From NCBI RefSeq assembly GCF_000577335.1, contig NZ_CBYL010000020.1, forward strand, positions 1 through 63,192: 63,192 bases of DNA, in the 5' to 3' direction. The DNA comes from Faecalispora jeddahensis (GTDB lineage Bacteria > Bacillota > Clostridia > Oscillospirales > Acutalibacteraceae). Each line of letters opens with the position of its first letter. Position 1 is the first letter of the stretch. Both the position numbers and the translations under genes were made by a program. The notes under the pieces are model-generated. The model saw only the letters and a list, made by a program, of their open reading frames with translations. It searched no databases and was not told the DNA's origin. Below, piece after piece: positions 8,560 to 17,762 of this stretch.

Positions 8560-8960
8560 CGATTTTGCTATAAATTTTAATGGTATTTTTTTTCTAACCA
8601 ATCCACTTCATCTATTATGGCTGCTGCCATCAAAGCATCAACAAAATTATAGGTCATCCTCGTAGCAGTATTGGGATCAGTTAATCAGGCAGATCTAAAG
8701 ATCAATACAAGAAAATAGTAGAAAAAAAGAAAGAACATATTTCATTTAGCGGCTTTCCCCTTGATAGAAATCTTATCTTATCCATTCTGGATGAAATTTA
8801 CTATGGTTTTAAAAAACAAAAATATCCACAGTACCCCAACATGTTGTGAAAAGTCAGAGTCAGCGCCAATATTTTCGCAAAGTTTTTCACAATCCTGTTG
8901 ATAAGGTGTTTAAAATGATTTGAAAATTTTTGATCTTTATGCTATTATTATGTTAATTAT
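8560..8960. other. oriC: oriC, upstream part (rpmH-dnaA interval)
   Basis: This AT-rich 650-bp gap between divergent rpmH and dnaA is the classical Firmicute origin position. DnaA-box-like 9-mers (consensus TTATNCACA) are: ATATCCACA at 8822-8830, TTTTTCACA at 8883-8891, the reverse complement of TTATCAACA at 8896-8904, and a weaker TTATCCATT at 8778-8786. No perfect consensus box was found by eye. The interval also holds two gene-like remnants (8577-8684 minus, 8685-8849 plus) and the dnaA promoter. Function is inferred from position and box-like sites. Confidence 0.75.
8920..8948 (+). promoter_or_regulatory. Probable dnaA promoter
   Basis: TTGAAA at 8920-8925 and TATTAT at 8943-8948 are separated by 17 bp. 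It lies immediately downstream of two DnaA-box-like sites (8883-8904), an arrangement that would allow DnaA autoregulation. The leader to the proposed ATG would be about 115 nt. Confidence 0.55.
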
Positions 8961-9069
8961 CCGTGTATAACCGAGTTTGCATTTCGCACGTTGTGTTTGT
9001 CTGATCTGTTCAGGCGGCAGCTCGGTTTTTCTTTATTTTTTTATCTCACCGAAAGGTATGATTGTTTTT

Positions 9070-10383
9070 ATGGAATCCTTTACCGAAGCCTGGGGCCTTG
9101 TCTGCGATTTCTGCAAAGCCCGCATCACAGAGGTGGCCTACACCACCTGGATCCACCGGATCCGCCCTGTCAGCCTGGATTTTAACAAGGGAATTGCCGT
9201 GCTGGAGGTTCCGAACGAATTTCACCTTCAAACTCTGACCCGGTGCTACACTTCTCTTCTTCAGGAAGCATTCAACGAAATCTTCGGCGAAGGCATTCAG
9301 ATCCAGCTCTGCACCCCCGAACAGCTGGTGCAGAACAAAAAGCCGGACGCCGTACCGCTCTCGAAAGACGACTATGAATACACCTTCGATACCTTTATCG
9401 TAGGGCCGTCCAACAAATTCGCGCACGCGGCCTCGATGGCGGTGGCGACGAAGCCTGCGGTGTTGTACAACCCCCTGTTCATTTACGGAAACTCGGGCCT
9501 TGGCAAAACGCACCTTCTGTACGCCATCTGCAACGAAATTTCGAAGAATTACCCCCAGATGAACATTATCTATATTAAAGGGGACGAATTTACCAACGAG
9601 CTGATCGAAGCGATCCGCCGCGGTACCACCGTCGAGTTCCACCAACGCTACCGCAAAGCGGACATCCTCCTCGTGGATGATATTCAGTTCATCGCGGGCA
9701 AGGATTCAACGCAGGAGGAATTTTTCCATACCTTTAATACGCTGTATGAAGCGAAAAAACAGATCGTGCTGACGTCCGACCGGCCGCCGAAGGATATCGC
9801 AACGCTGGAGGAACGGCTGCTGACCCGTTTTGAGTGGGGCCTAACCGCCGATGTGCAGCCGCCGGATTTTGAAACGCGTATCGCGATCATTAAAAGAAAA
9901 GCAGAGCTGCTCGAAATTGATTTGCCCGACAACGTGGCCGAGTATATTGCGAACCGCCTGAAAAACAACATTCGTCAGCTTGAGGGCGCCGTCAAGAAGA
10001 TGAAGGCGTACTATCTGCTGGCCGGCGAAGCGCTGAGCATCTCCACCGCGCAGGCGGCAATCAGCGATATCATCAACAATCACCAGCCCGCGCCGATGAC
10101 GATCGAAAAAATCATCGAAGAGGTGGCCCGCACGTTCGGCACCTCCCCCGAGGACATTCGTTCACCGAAGCGTTCGGCCAACATCTCCTCCGCGCGGCAG
10201 ATTGCCATGTATGTGGTGCGCGAGATCACCCAGCTGCCCATGACCTCTATCGGCGAGGCGTTCGGCGGCCGCGATCACTCCACTGTGGTCTACGCGATTC
10301 AGCAGGTCGAAAAGAATATCGGCCGCGATCCGAAAACGCGTGACACCGTTCAGGACATCATCAAAAACATCCGCGACCGATAA
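9070..10383 (+). CDS. dnaA: Chromosomal replication initiator DnaA
   Basis: AAA+ initiator of 437 residues that binds DnaA boxes and opens oriC. Domain I (SFTEAWGLVCDFCKARI...) is followed by a short linker, the AAA+ core with Walker A GNSGLGKTHL at about 140-149 and Walker B ILLVDDIQF, and the domain IV helix-turn-helix with signature GGRDHSTVVYAIQQ. The start is uncertain: the ATG at 9070 (MESFTEAW) matches the family N-terminus but has AAAGG 13 nt upstream; an in-frame ATG at 9058 sits almost on that AAAGG; an ATG at 8977 would add an unlikely hydrophobic leader. Confidence 0.96.
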   Translation: MESFTEAWGLVCDFCKARITEVAYTTWIHRIRPVSLDFNKGIAVLEVPNEFHLQTLTRCYTSLLQEAFNEIFGEGIQIQLCTPEQLVQNKKPDAVPLSKDDYEYTFDTFIVGPSNKFAHAASMAVATKPAVLYNPLFIYGNSGLGKTHLLYAICNEISKNYPQMNIIYIKGDEFTNELIEAIRRGTTVEFHQRYRKADILLVDDIQFIAGKDSTQEEFFHTFNTLYEAKKQIVLTSDRPPKDIATLEERLLTRFEWGLTADVQPPDFETRIAIIKRKAELLEIDLPDNVAEYIANRLKNNIRQLEGAVKKMKAYYLLAGEALSISTAQAAISDIINNHQPAPMTIEKIIEEVARTFGTSPEDIRSPKRSANISSARQIAMYVVREITQLPMTSIGEAFGGRDHSTVVYAIQQVEKNIGRDPKTRDTVQDIIKNIRDR

Positions 10384-10722
10384 CAGTGTGATTACTCACT
10401 GTATTATTACAAATAGTATAATCTAAAAAGTGGAGAACACCTCCACTTTTCCACAAATCAGGGGAAAACTCGATTTTTCTCTGTGAAATCTTTTAAACTT
10501 CTTTTCAACATTCCCCACAGAGTTTTCAACAGCCTGTTAAAACTCAAAAATTCTCTCAATACTCTCAACAAATACTCCACAATGGATTCTGGAAAACAAA
10601 ATGGTCTTTACTCCTTGGTACTTCTGACTTCTCACAGCTTTTCCACTTTTCAGAATCCCCTACTACTACCGCTAAATCATATCTATCATTTCTACTCTAA
10701 ATAACGTAAGGTGGTAAGAACG
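10384..10722. other. oriC, downstream part (dnaA-dnaN interval)
   Basis: A gene-free, AT-rich 339-bp stretch. It holds a cluster of DnaA-box-like 9-mers on the plus strand: TTTTCCACA at 10447-10455, TTTTCAACA at 10502-10510 and 10523-10531, TTCCCCACA at 10511-10519 and TACTCCACA at 10573-10581. In Bacillus the unwinding region and a second box cluster lie in this same gap, so this is probably the functional unwinding side of a bipartite oriC. Confidence 0.6.
10426..10450 (+). terminator. Hairpin after dnaA
   Basis: AAAAGTGGAG (10426-10435) and CTCCACTTTT (10441-10450) form a perfect 10-bp stem with a 5-nt loop and a terminal T run. It is a likely intrinsic terminator for dnaA; the right arm runs directly into a DnaA-box-like site at 10447-10455. 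Confidence 0.6.
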
Positions 10723-11829
10723 ATGAAGATAATATGCGACCGCAAGGAATTGGTGGAAGCAGTGTTGAATATTCAGCGGGCTGTTTCCTCTAAATCCTCC
10801 ATTCCAGCTCTGGAAGGAATCCTTTTGCAGACAAAAGGGTCCGATTTATTTCTGTGCGGTTATGATTTAGAGCTGGGCATGACGACAACCCTGCCGGCTC
10901 AGATTGAGCAGGCAGGCAGCGTAGTGCTTTCCGCCCGTCTGTTCGGCGACATTGTGCGTCGCTTACCGGGCGACGATGTTTCGCTTTCAGTCGATGAAAA
11001 GAACGTCGCCTCCATTATCAGCGGAGCCAGCGAATTCTCCATTGCGGGCATTCCGGCGGAAGAATACCCTGAGCTGCCCTCTGTTTCGAGTGAAACCTCG
11101 ATCGAGGTGCCGAATGGAATTCTGAAAAGCATGATCCGCCAGACTTTGTTCGCTGTTTCTGAAAGCGATATGAAGCCGGTACATACCGGAACCCTGTTCG
11201 AGTTGAGTGAAAATCAAATCCGCCTGATTTCTGTAGACGGCTACCGTCTTGCGGTTCGCGAGGAGCCGATTGCGTGCGATCAGGACACCAGCTTCGTTGT
11301 TCCGGGAAAAACTCTTTCCGAGGTATTAAAGCTTCTTCCTGAAAATGAGGAAAATCTGGCGTTGTCGATCGGCCGCAGGCATATCCTGTTTCAGATTGGC
11401 AGCTATACGCTGATTTCCCGCCTGCTCGAGGGTGAATTCCTCGATTATCGGGCGGCGATCCCGGCTTCCCACACAACAGAGATCCTGGTGAAAACCAGAA
11501 CCTTTATCGACAGCGTAGAGCGCGTCTCGCTCCTGATTACAGACCGCCTGAAAAGCCCGCTGCGCTGCGTGTTCGACGAAAGCCGGATCCAGCTCTCCTG
11601 CTCTACGGCGATCGGCCGCGCCAGTGATGAACTGGAAGCGCAGAGCACCGGCGGAACACTCGAAATGGGCTTTAACAACCGGTATCTTCTGGATGCGCTG
11701 CGCAATACCGAATGCGACGAGGTGAAAATTCAGCTCAGCGGAGCGCTCAGCCCCATGAAGGTCGTCCCGAAGGACGGCAACAGCTTTTTGTTCCTGGTTT
11801 TGCCGGTTCGATTGAAGAGCGGCGTTTGA
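10723..11829 (+). CDS. dnaN: DNA polymerase III beta sliding clamp
   Basis: Ring-shaped processivity factor, 368 residues, with three clamp domains; the C-terminus ends in the family pattern [21 protein letters not shown]. The N-terminus [35 protein letters not shown] is typical. Start at 10723 follows AAGGTGG with 8 nt spacing; an in-frame GTG at 10711 is part of that ribosome binding site and is rejected. It begins a plus-strand run that continues through the S4 gene and recF. Confidence 0.96.
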   Translation: MKIICDRKELVEAVLNIQRAVSSKSSIPALEGILLQTKGSDLFLCGYDLELGMTTTLPAQIEQAGSVVLSARLFGDIVRRLPGDDVSLSVDEKNVASIISGASEFSIAGIPAEEYPELPSVSSETSIEVPNGILKSMIRQTLFAVSESDMKPVHTGTLFELSENQIRLISVDGYRLAVREEPIACDQDTSFVVPGKTLSEVLKLLPENEENLALSIGRRHILFQIGSYTLISRLLEGEFLDYRAAIPASHTTEILVKTRTFIDSVERVSLLITDRLKSPLRCVFDESRIQLSCSTAIGRASDELEAQSTGGTLEMGFNNRYLLDALRNTECDEVKIQLSGALSPMKVVPKDGNSFLFLVLPVRLKSGV

Positions 11830-11845
11830 GTGCTTAGGAGGAATT

Positions 11846-12058
11846 ATGGAAATTATTTCAATTGATACGGAGTTTATCCGTCTGGATGCGCTGTTAAAGC
11901 TGGCGGGCGCGGTGGAAACCGGCGGCCATGCCAAGCTGGCTGTTCAGAACGGAGAGGTTCTGGTCAATGGCGAGGTTTGCACCATGCGCGGTAAAAAAAT
12001 GCGCGGGGGCGACCGGGCGGAATATCAGGGAAATATCTACGAGGTGAAGACCCTGTGA
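11846..12058 (+). CDS. yaaA: S4-domain RNA-binding protein YaaA
   Basis: A 70-residue protein that is almost entirely an S4 RNA-binding domain: [21 protein letters not shown], then VLVNGEV and [13 protein letters not shown]. YaaA (RlbA) homologues sit between dnaN and recF across Firmicutes; a role in ribosome assembly has been suggested but is not settled. TAGGAGGA lies 6-8 nt before the ATG, and the stop overlaps recF by 4 nt. Confidence 0.92.
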   Translation: MEIISIDTEFIRLDALLKLAGAVETGGHAKLAVQNGEVLVNGEVCTMRGKKMRGGDRAEYQGNIYEVKTL

Positions 12059-13158
12059 TCGTCAGCCGGCTTTCGTTTTTACACTACCGCAATCTGCGTG
12101 AGGGGGAGTTTCTCCCTGACCCGCGCATGAATGTGATTTTTGGGCAAAACGCACAGGGAAAAACCAATTTGCTCGAAGCGCTGTGGCTGTTTACGGGCGG
12201 CCGGTCGTTCCGCGGCTCGCGCGACAGCGAGCTGATTGCCTTTGGGCAGGACGCCGCGCGTCTGCAGATCGATTTTTTTAGTGAAGAGCGCGACCAGAGC
12301 GCGGTTCTGACGATTCAGAACAAAAAACGCTCCGCCGCCATCAACGGTGTACAATATGGCGGTGTCATGGAGCTGGTGGGAAAATTTCGGGCAGTGATTT
12401 TTTCGCCGGAGCATCTTTCGCTGGTAAAAGACGGCCCCGCTTTGCGCCGCTCTTTTCTGGACGGCGCGCTGTGCCAGCTTCGCCCGGTGTATGCAAAGCT
12501 TTTGTTCCAGTATAACCGGGTGCTTCAACAGAGAAACGCGCTGCTGAAAGATATTCCCCGCCACGCCGAGCTGCTCGATACGCTTGAAATCTGGGATGAA
12601 AAGCTTGCCCAGCGCGGCGCGCGGCTGATTATGGAGCGAAGCAAATATGTCTGCCTGCTTTCCGAACCGGCCCGGCGGGTTTATGAAGGGATTTCGGGCG
12701 CGCGAGAGCAATTTTCCATCTGTTACCGCACGGTTTCCGGCGAAGAGCCGCAGACAGAGGAGCAGTGGCGTCAGTATTTGTTCGACCTGCTTGGTCGCTC
12801 CCGCAGGGAAGATCTTTCCGCGGGCTTTACGACGGTTGGCCCGCACCGGGACGACCTGGAGATCCGGGTGGATGAACGGCAGGCAAGAAGTTTCGGCTCG
12901 CAGGGCCAGCAGCGCTCTTGTGTGCTGGCGTTAAAGCTGGCGGAGGCGGAGCTTCTGCAGACTCTTTCCGGGGAAGCGCCGGTGATCCTGCTTGACGATG
13001 TGATGAGCGAGCTTGATTCCGGCCGGCAGGATTTTCTTTTGCATCAGCTTGGGGAAAAGCAGGTGTTTTTAACGTGCTGCGACCCCGAAACGGCAGCCCG
13101 CTATTCCGGCGGCGGAAGATTTGAGATGGAGCAGGGACGGCTGACCGTCCGGCAGTAA
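12055..13158 (+). CDS. recF: DNA replication and repair protein RecF
   Basis: SMC-like ATPase of 367 residues that loads RecA at single-strand gaps with RecO and RecR. Walker A is [14 protein letters not shown] near residue 31, the signature is [22 protein letters not shown] (within about 280-302) and Walker B is [12 protein letters not shown]. The GTG start at 12055 overlaps the S4 gene stop by 4 nt, so translation is coupled. Confidence 0.95.
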   Translation: MIVSRLSFLHYRNLREGEFLPDPRMNVIFGQNAQGKTNLLEALWLFTGGRSFRGSRDSELIAFGQDAARLQIDFFSEERDQSAVLTIQNKKRSAAINGVQYGGVMELVGKFRAVIFSPEHLSLVKDGPALRRSFLDGALCQLRPVYAKLLFQYNRVLQQRNALLKDIPRHAELLDTLEIWDEKLAQRGARLIMERSKYVCLLSEPARRVYEGISGAREQFSICYRTVSGEEPQTEEQWRQYLFDLLGRSRREDLSAGFTTVGPHRDDLEIRVDERQARSFGSQGQQRSCVLALKLAEAELLQTLSGEAPVILLDDVMSELDSGRQDFLLHQLGEKQVFLTCCDPETAARYSGGGRFEMEQGRLTVRQ

Positions 13159-13169
13159 GGATGTGTTTT

Positions 13170-13442
13170 ATGTATCTCCACCTGGGGCAGGACACCGTCA
13201 TTCAAACGAAAGACATCATCGGGATTTTCGATCTTGAAAATTCCACGATTTCAAAATATACCCGCGAGTACCTCGCAAAGGCGGAAAAGGAAGGCAAAGT
13301 GGTCAACGTCAGTATGGAAATGCCGAAATCCTTTGTGCTTTGCTGTGACAGAGCGGAACAAATAACGGTCTATATTTCGCAGATTTCTTCCACCACGCTG
13401 CTCAAGCGAAGCAGGTTTATGGAAAACCTTTCGAATGTGTAG
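13170..13442 (+). CDS. remB: Extracellular matrix regulator RemB-like (DUF370)
   Basis: A 90-residue DUF370 protein starting MYLHLGQDTVIQTKDIIGIF, the RemB/YaaB pattern. In Bacillus this gene also lies between recF and gyrB; the paralogue RemA is a DNA-binding activator of matrix genes, while RemB is less understood. I chose the ATG at 13170, which matches the family start, over the ATG nine bases upstream. AAGGA lies about 10 nt before it. It directly follows recF and is probably co-transcribed. Confidence 0.88.
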   Translation: MYLHLGQDTVIQTKDIIGIFDLENSTISKYTREYLAKAEKEGKVVNVSMEMPKSFVLCCDRAEQITVYISQISSTTLLKRSRFMENLSNV

Positions 13443-13490
13443 CAAAATGCCGGAGGGCGGAAGAAAACAGGAAAGGAATGGCGAAGGCCT

Positions 13491-13901
13491 ATGAAGCTGC
13501 AATTGCCGGTTTGCCCCCACTGCGGGCAGAAGGTCGGTTATGTCAGAGCTTGGTTTTTAAAGCAGGAGGGAGAATACCGCTGCCCGAACTGCGGCGGATT
13601 TTCCGGTGTGTTTTTGAGTACCGCGGCGCCGATGTTCGGCTCTATCGCAGTGGTCATCTCGGTTGTGGTATTTCTGGTGCTCCGCCTGGTCACCGGCGGT
13701 CTGCCGTTTTACGGGGTGCTGCTCATGGCGCTCCCCTATGCTCTGTTCTTTCTCGCCGCCCCGTTCCTTGTCCGGCTGAGAAAGCCGGGAATGCGCAAGC
13801 GGCCCCCGGCTCCGCCGCGGCCCGGTACACCGCCGTCGTATCCTCCGGGCAATCGTCCCGGTCAGGGTCCCGATGAAAATCATTCTTTCAGACGCTTTTA
13901 A
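13491..13901 (+). CDS. Zinc-ribbon membrane protein, unknown function
   Basis: A 136-residue protein not recognised as a named family. It begins with a four-cysteine zinc ribbon (CPHCG at about 8-12, CPNCGG at about 31-36), followed by two hydrophobic segments (about 48-67 and 72-93) and a Pro/Arg/Gly-rich C-terminal tail likely in the cytoplasm. Small zinc-ribbon plus two-helix proteins are common in Clostridia. Wedged between remB and gyrB with short gaps, it is probably part of the same transcript. Confidence 0.75.
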   Translation: MKLQLPVCPHCGQKVGYVRAWFLKQEGEYRCPNCGGFSGVFLSTAAPMFGSIAVVISVVVFLVLRLVTGGLPFYGVLLMALPYALFFLAAPFLVRLRKPGMRKRPPAPPRPGTPPSYPPGNRPGQGPDENHSFRRF

Positions 13902-13919
13902 TTGATTACAATCTGTTGA

Positions 13920-15881
<1,962 letters not shown>

Positions 15882-15937
15882 CCTGCTGGCGCCCGGCTTG
15901 GGTACCGGCCAAACAAAAATCGGGAGGAAAATCAGAG

Positions 15938-16576
15938 ATGGACGACAATCATCGAACACAGCCAAATGAGATCGATCAGGCGGAACAGGAAGAAGCTCCG
16001 GAGTCTTCGCAGCCGGGCAATTCTCAAACGCTGAATCTGGTGGCGGATGAAGATGCCGCTGAGTATGAGGAGCAGCAGACAGGTGTACGCTTTTCATTTG
16101 TTCTTCGGCGCGAGGAATTTTACGAGGCGCTCAGACGACAGGAGAGTCATAGCCCTGCTTACAAAAAGAAGATCCGCTGGCTGATGCTGGTCGGCGCTGT
16201 GGTTGTGATTTGCCTGATTCTGGGAATCGCTATGCCGGAGGAAGGCGGACGGCTGCTCCGGGTTGCGCTTCTGGGCGCACTGGCAGGTTTTTTCGTCTGG
16301 ATTTCGCCGCGTTTGCGCATGAACGGGATGGCAAAACAGCTGACAACGGGAGAAGAGGTCAATGTGGCTGTTTATCCGGATGAGGTTGCGATTGCGGTTG
16401 GAACCAACCACTGGAACATACCGCTGGACGATACGGCAAAGATGGATTTGACTCCGCAGCTGATCCTGCTGCACAGTGAAGGGCGCAGTCTGGTAATTCC
16501 CCAGCGCAGCATTGACCCGGCGATCCGTGCGGATGTGCTTGCGATCCTCACAGCCGGCACGCAGAAATATGAATGA
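15938..16576 (+). CDS. YcxB-like membrane protein 1
   Basis: A 212-residue protein of the YcxB-like type. A Gln/Glu-rich N-terminus (1-48) is followed by the short strand VRFSFVLRREEFYEAL, two membrane segments (about 81-99 and 105-123) and a C-terminal soluble domain ending with the family-like pattern LILLHSEGRSLVIPQRSI. GGAGG lies 10 nt before the ATG. First of three architecturally similar genes between gyrB and gyrA. Function unknown; the C-terminal part looks like a PH-like fold seen in YcxB proteins (inference). Confidence 0.7.
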   Translation: MDDNHRTQPNEIDQAEQEEAPESSQPGNSQTLNLVADEDAAEYEEQQTGVRFSFVLRREEFYEALRRQESHSPAYKKKIRWLMLVGAVVVICLILGIAMPEEGGRLLRVALLGALAGFFVWISPRLRMNGMAKQLTTGEEVNVAVYPDEVAIAVGTNHWNIPLDDTAKMDLTPQLILLHSEGRSLVIPQRSIDPAIRADVLAILTAGTQKYE

Positions 16577-16626
16577 ACAAAATCATCTGGTTAAAGATTT
16601 GATTTTTGGAAAAGGAGGCGGCGAAA

Positions 16627-17205
16627 ATGGCGGAGCTTTCACGCGAGGTCCCGGTTTTGGTTCTGGAGCAGCAGCTCAGTGCGGAAGATTACGCGCAGGC
16701 GGCTTTGCTGTATGAAAATACTCTGTTCCCTTTTCGCCGCTACTGGGTGCGGGCGGGCATCTGTATTTGCGTCGCCGTGCTGGTAGCGTCGGCGATCCCG
16801 TGGTATTTGTCACAGTTCGCCACGGCGGTTGTTCCGATTTGTGCGATTGTTTTCTTTTTAGCGCTCGCACTGTATTTCTGGCGGGAGCAGCCACGCCGAC
16901 GCCTTCACGGTTCGGTGCTGCAGTTTTGCAGCAGCAGGCTGCTGCGCCTTCCCGGCAAGATTTCGGTTTATCAGAACGGAATTGTGCTGGAAAACGATGC
17001 GGAAACGCTGAGTGAATTCTGGACCGATTTTTCCGGCTGTGTGGAAGGACACGCGTATTATGTGCTTTGGGGCGGCATCTCCCGTCCGCTGCTGATTCTG
17101 AAAAAAAGTGTGCTTTCCCCCGAGCAGGCTGAGCGCTTGAGCGCACACCTGAGGAGTACGTTTGCCGGGCGCTGCCGCCTGGAAAACGGCGGGAGATTCC
17201 GATGA
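16627..17205 (+). CDS. YcxB-like membrane protein 2
   Basis: A 192-residue paralogue of its neighbours. It has the N-terminal strand VLEQQLSAEDYAQA, two membrane segments (about 42-60 and 63-85), a basic junction (REQPRRRLHGS), and a C-terminal domain with YYVLWGGISRPLLILKKSVL, which matches the YcxB ending. Start at 16627 has AGGAGG 8 nt upstream; an ATG at 16606 has no such site. Its stop overlaps the next gene start by 4 nt, indicating coupled translation. Confidence 0.7.
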   Translation: MAELSREVPVLVLEQQLSAEDYAQAALLYENTLFPFRRYWVRAGICICVAVLVASAIPWYLSQFATAVVPICAIVFFLALALYFWREQPRRRLHGSVLQFCSSRLLRLPGKISVYQNGIVLENDAETLSEFWTDFSGCVEGHAYYVLWGGISRPLLILKKSVLSPEQAERLSAHLRSTFAGRCRLENGGRFR

Positions 17206-17762
17206 CCCGGCGGGAGCAGGGCGGCCACCAGGTGGTGGTCAGCTTTCTGATGACCCGGGAGGATTATGTAAACAGCAAGCAGGCTGCGGCGCGTGCGGCC
17301 TGCCGTTCGGCAGAAATTCATTTTCTTCGCTGGGCCGGATTTCTGTTGGTGGTTACCGGCATTGTCCTGCGTGTCTTTTTCGCGGTGAACGGGTACAGCC
17401 GGATCCTTTCCACCCTGATGGTGCTGCTGGGCACGGCGATCGGCTTTGCCATCGACAGCTGGCAGCCCGCGCTGATTCGGCATCAGGCGCAGCGGTACTA
17501 CGATACGCACGGGGAGCGCATGCTGGCCCAGACAATGATATTTGACGAAGAAACCATGTCCATCCAGACAGACCGGTACCGGGTTCAGCTGCCCTATTCG
17601 TACCTGTACCAGGTGTATGAGGATGGAAAGATGTTTTTACTATATACAGGACAAAACGAGCTTTGGGTTCTGCCCAAGCGGGCGCTGCCCCCCTGGGATC
17701 TGGTGAAGGTTCGGGAGCTTTTGAAACGGAACGAAAATTACAAGCGGGAAGGTGTCCGATAA
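17202..17762 (+). CDS. YcxB-like membrane protein 3
   Basis: A 186-residue third copy of the same architecture: VVVSFLMTREDYVNSK, two membrane segments (about 42-61 and 66-85), then a soluble domain with YLYQVYEDGKMFLLY and LWVLPKRALPP. It overlaps gene 2 by 4 nt and its TAA directly abuts the gyrA ATG, so it is locked into the gyrase transcript. The three copies share layout more than sequence, suggesting an old duplication. Confidence 0.7.
   Translation: MTRREQGGHQVVVSFLMTREDYVNSKQAAARAACRSAEIHFLRWAGFLLVVTGIVLRVFFAVNGYSRILSTLMVLLGTAIGFAIDSWQPALIRHQAQRYYDTHGERMLAQTMIFDEETMSIQTDRYRVQLPYSYLYQVYEDGKMFLLYTGQNELWVLPKRALPPWDLVKVRELLKRNENYKREGVR

Noticed and set aside
10483-10704. Plus-strand open frame of 73 codons between dnaA and dnaN
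   Set aside because: It lies across the DnaA-box cluster, is AT-driven and lacks a ribosome binding site.
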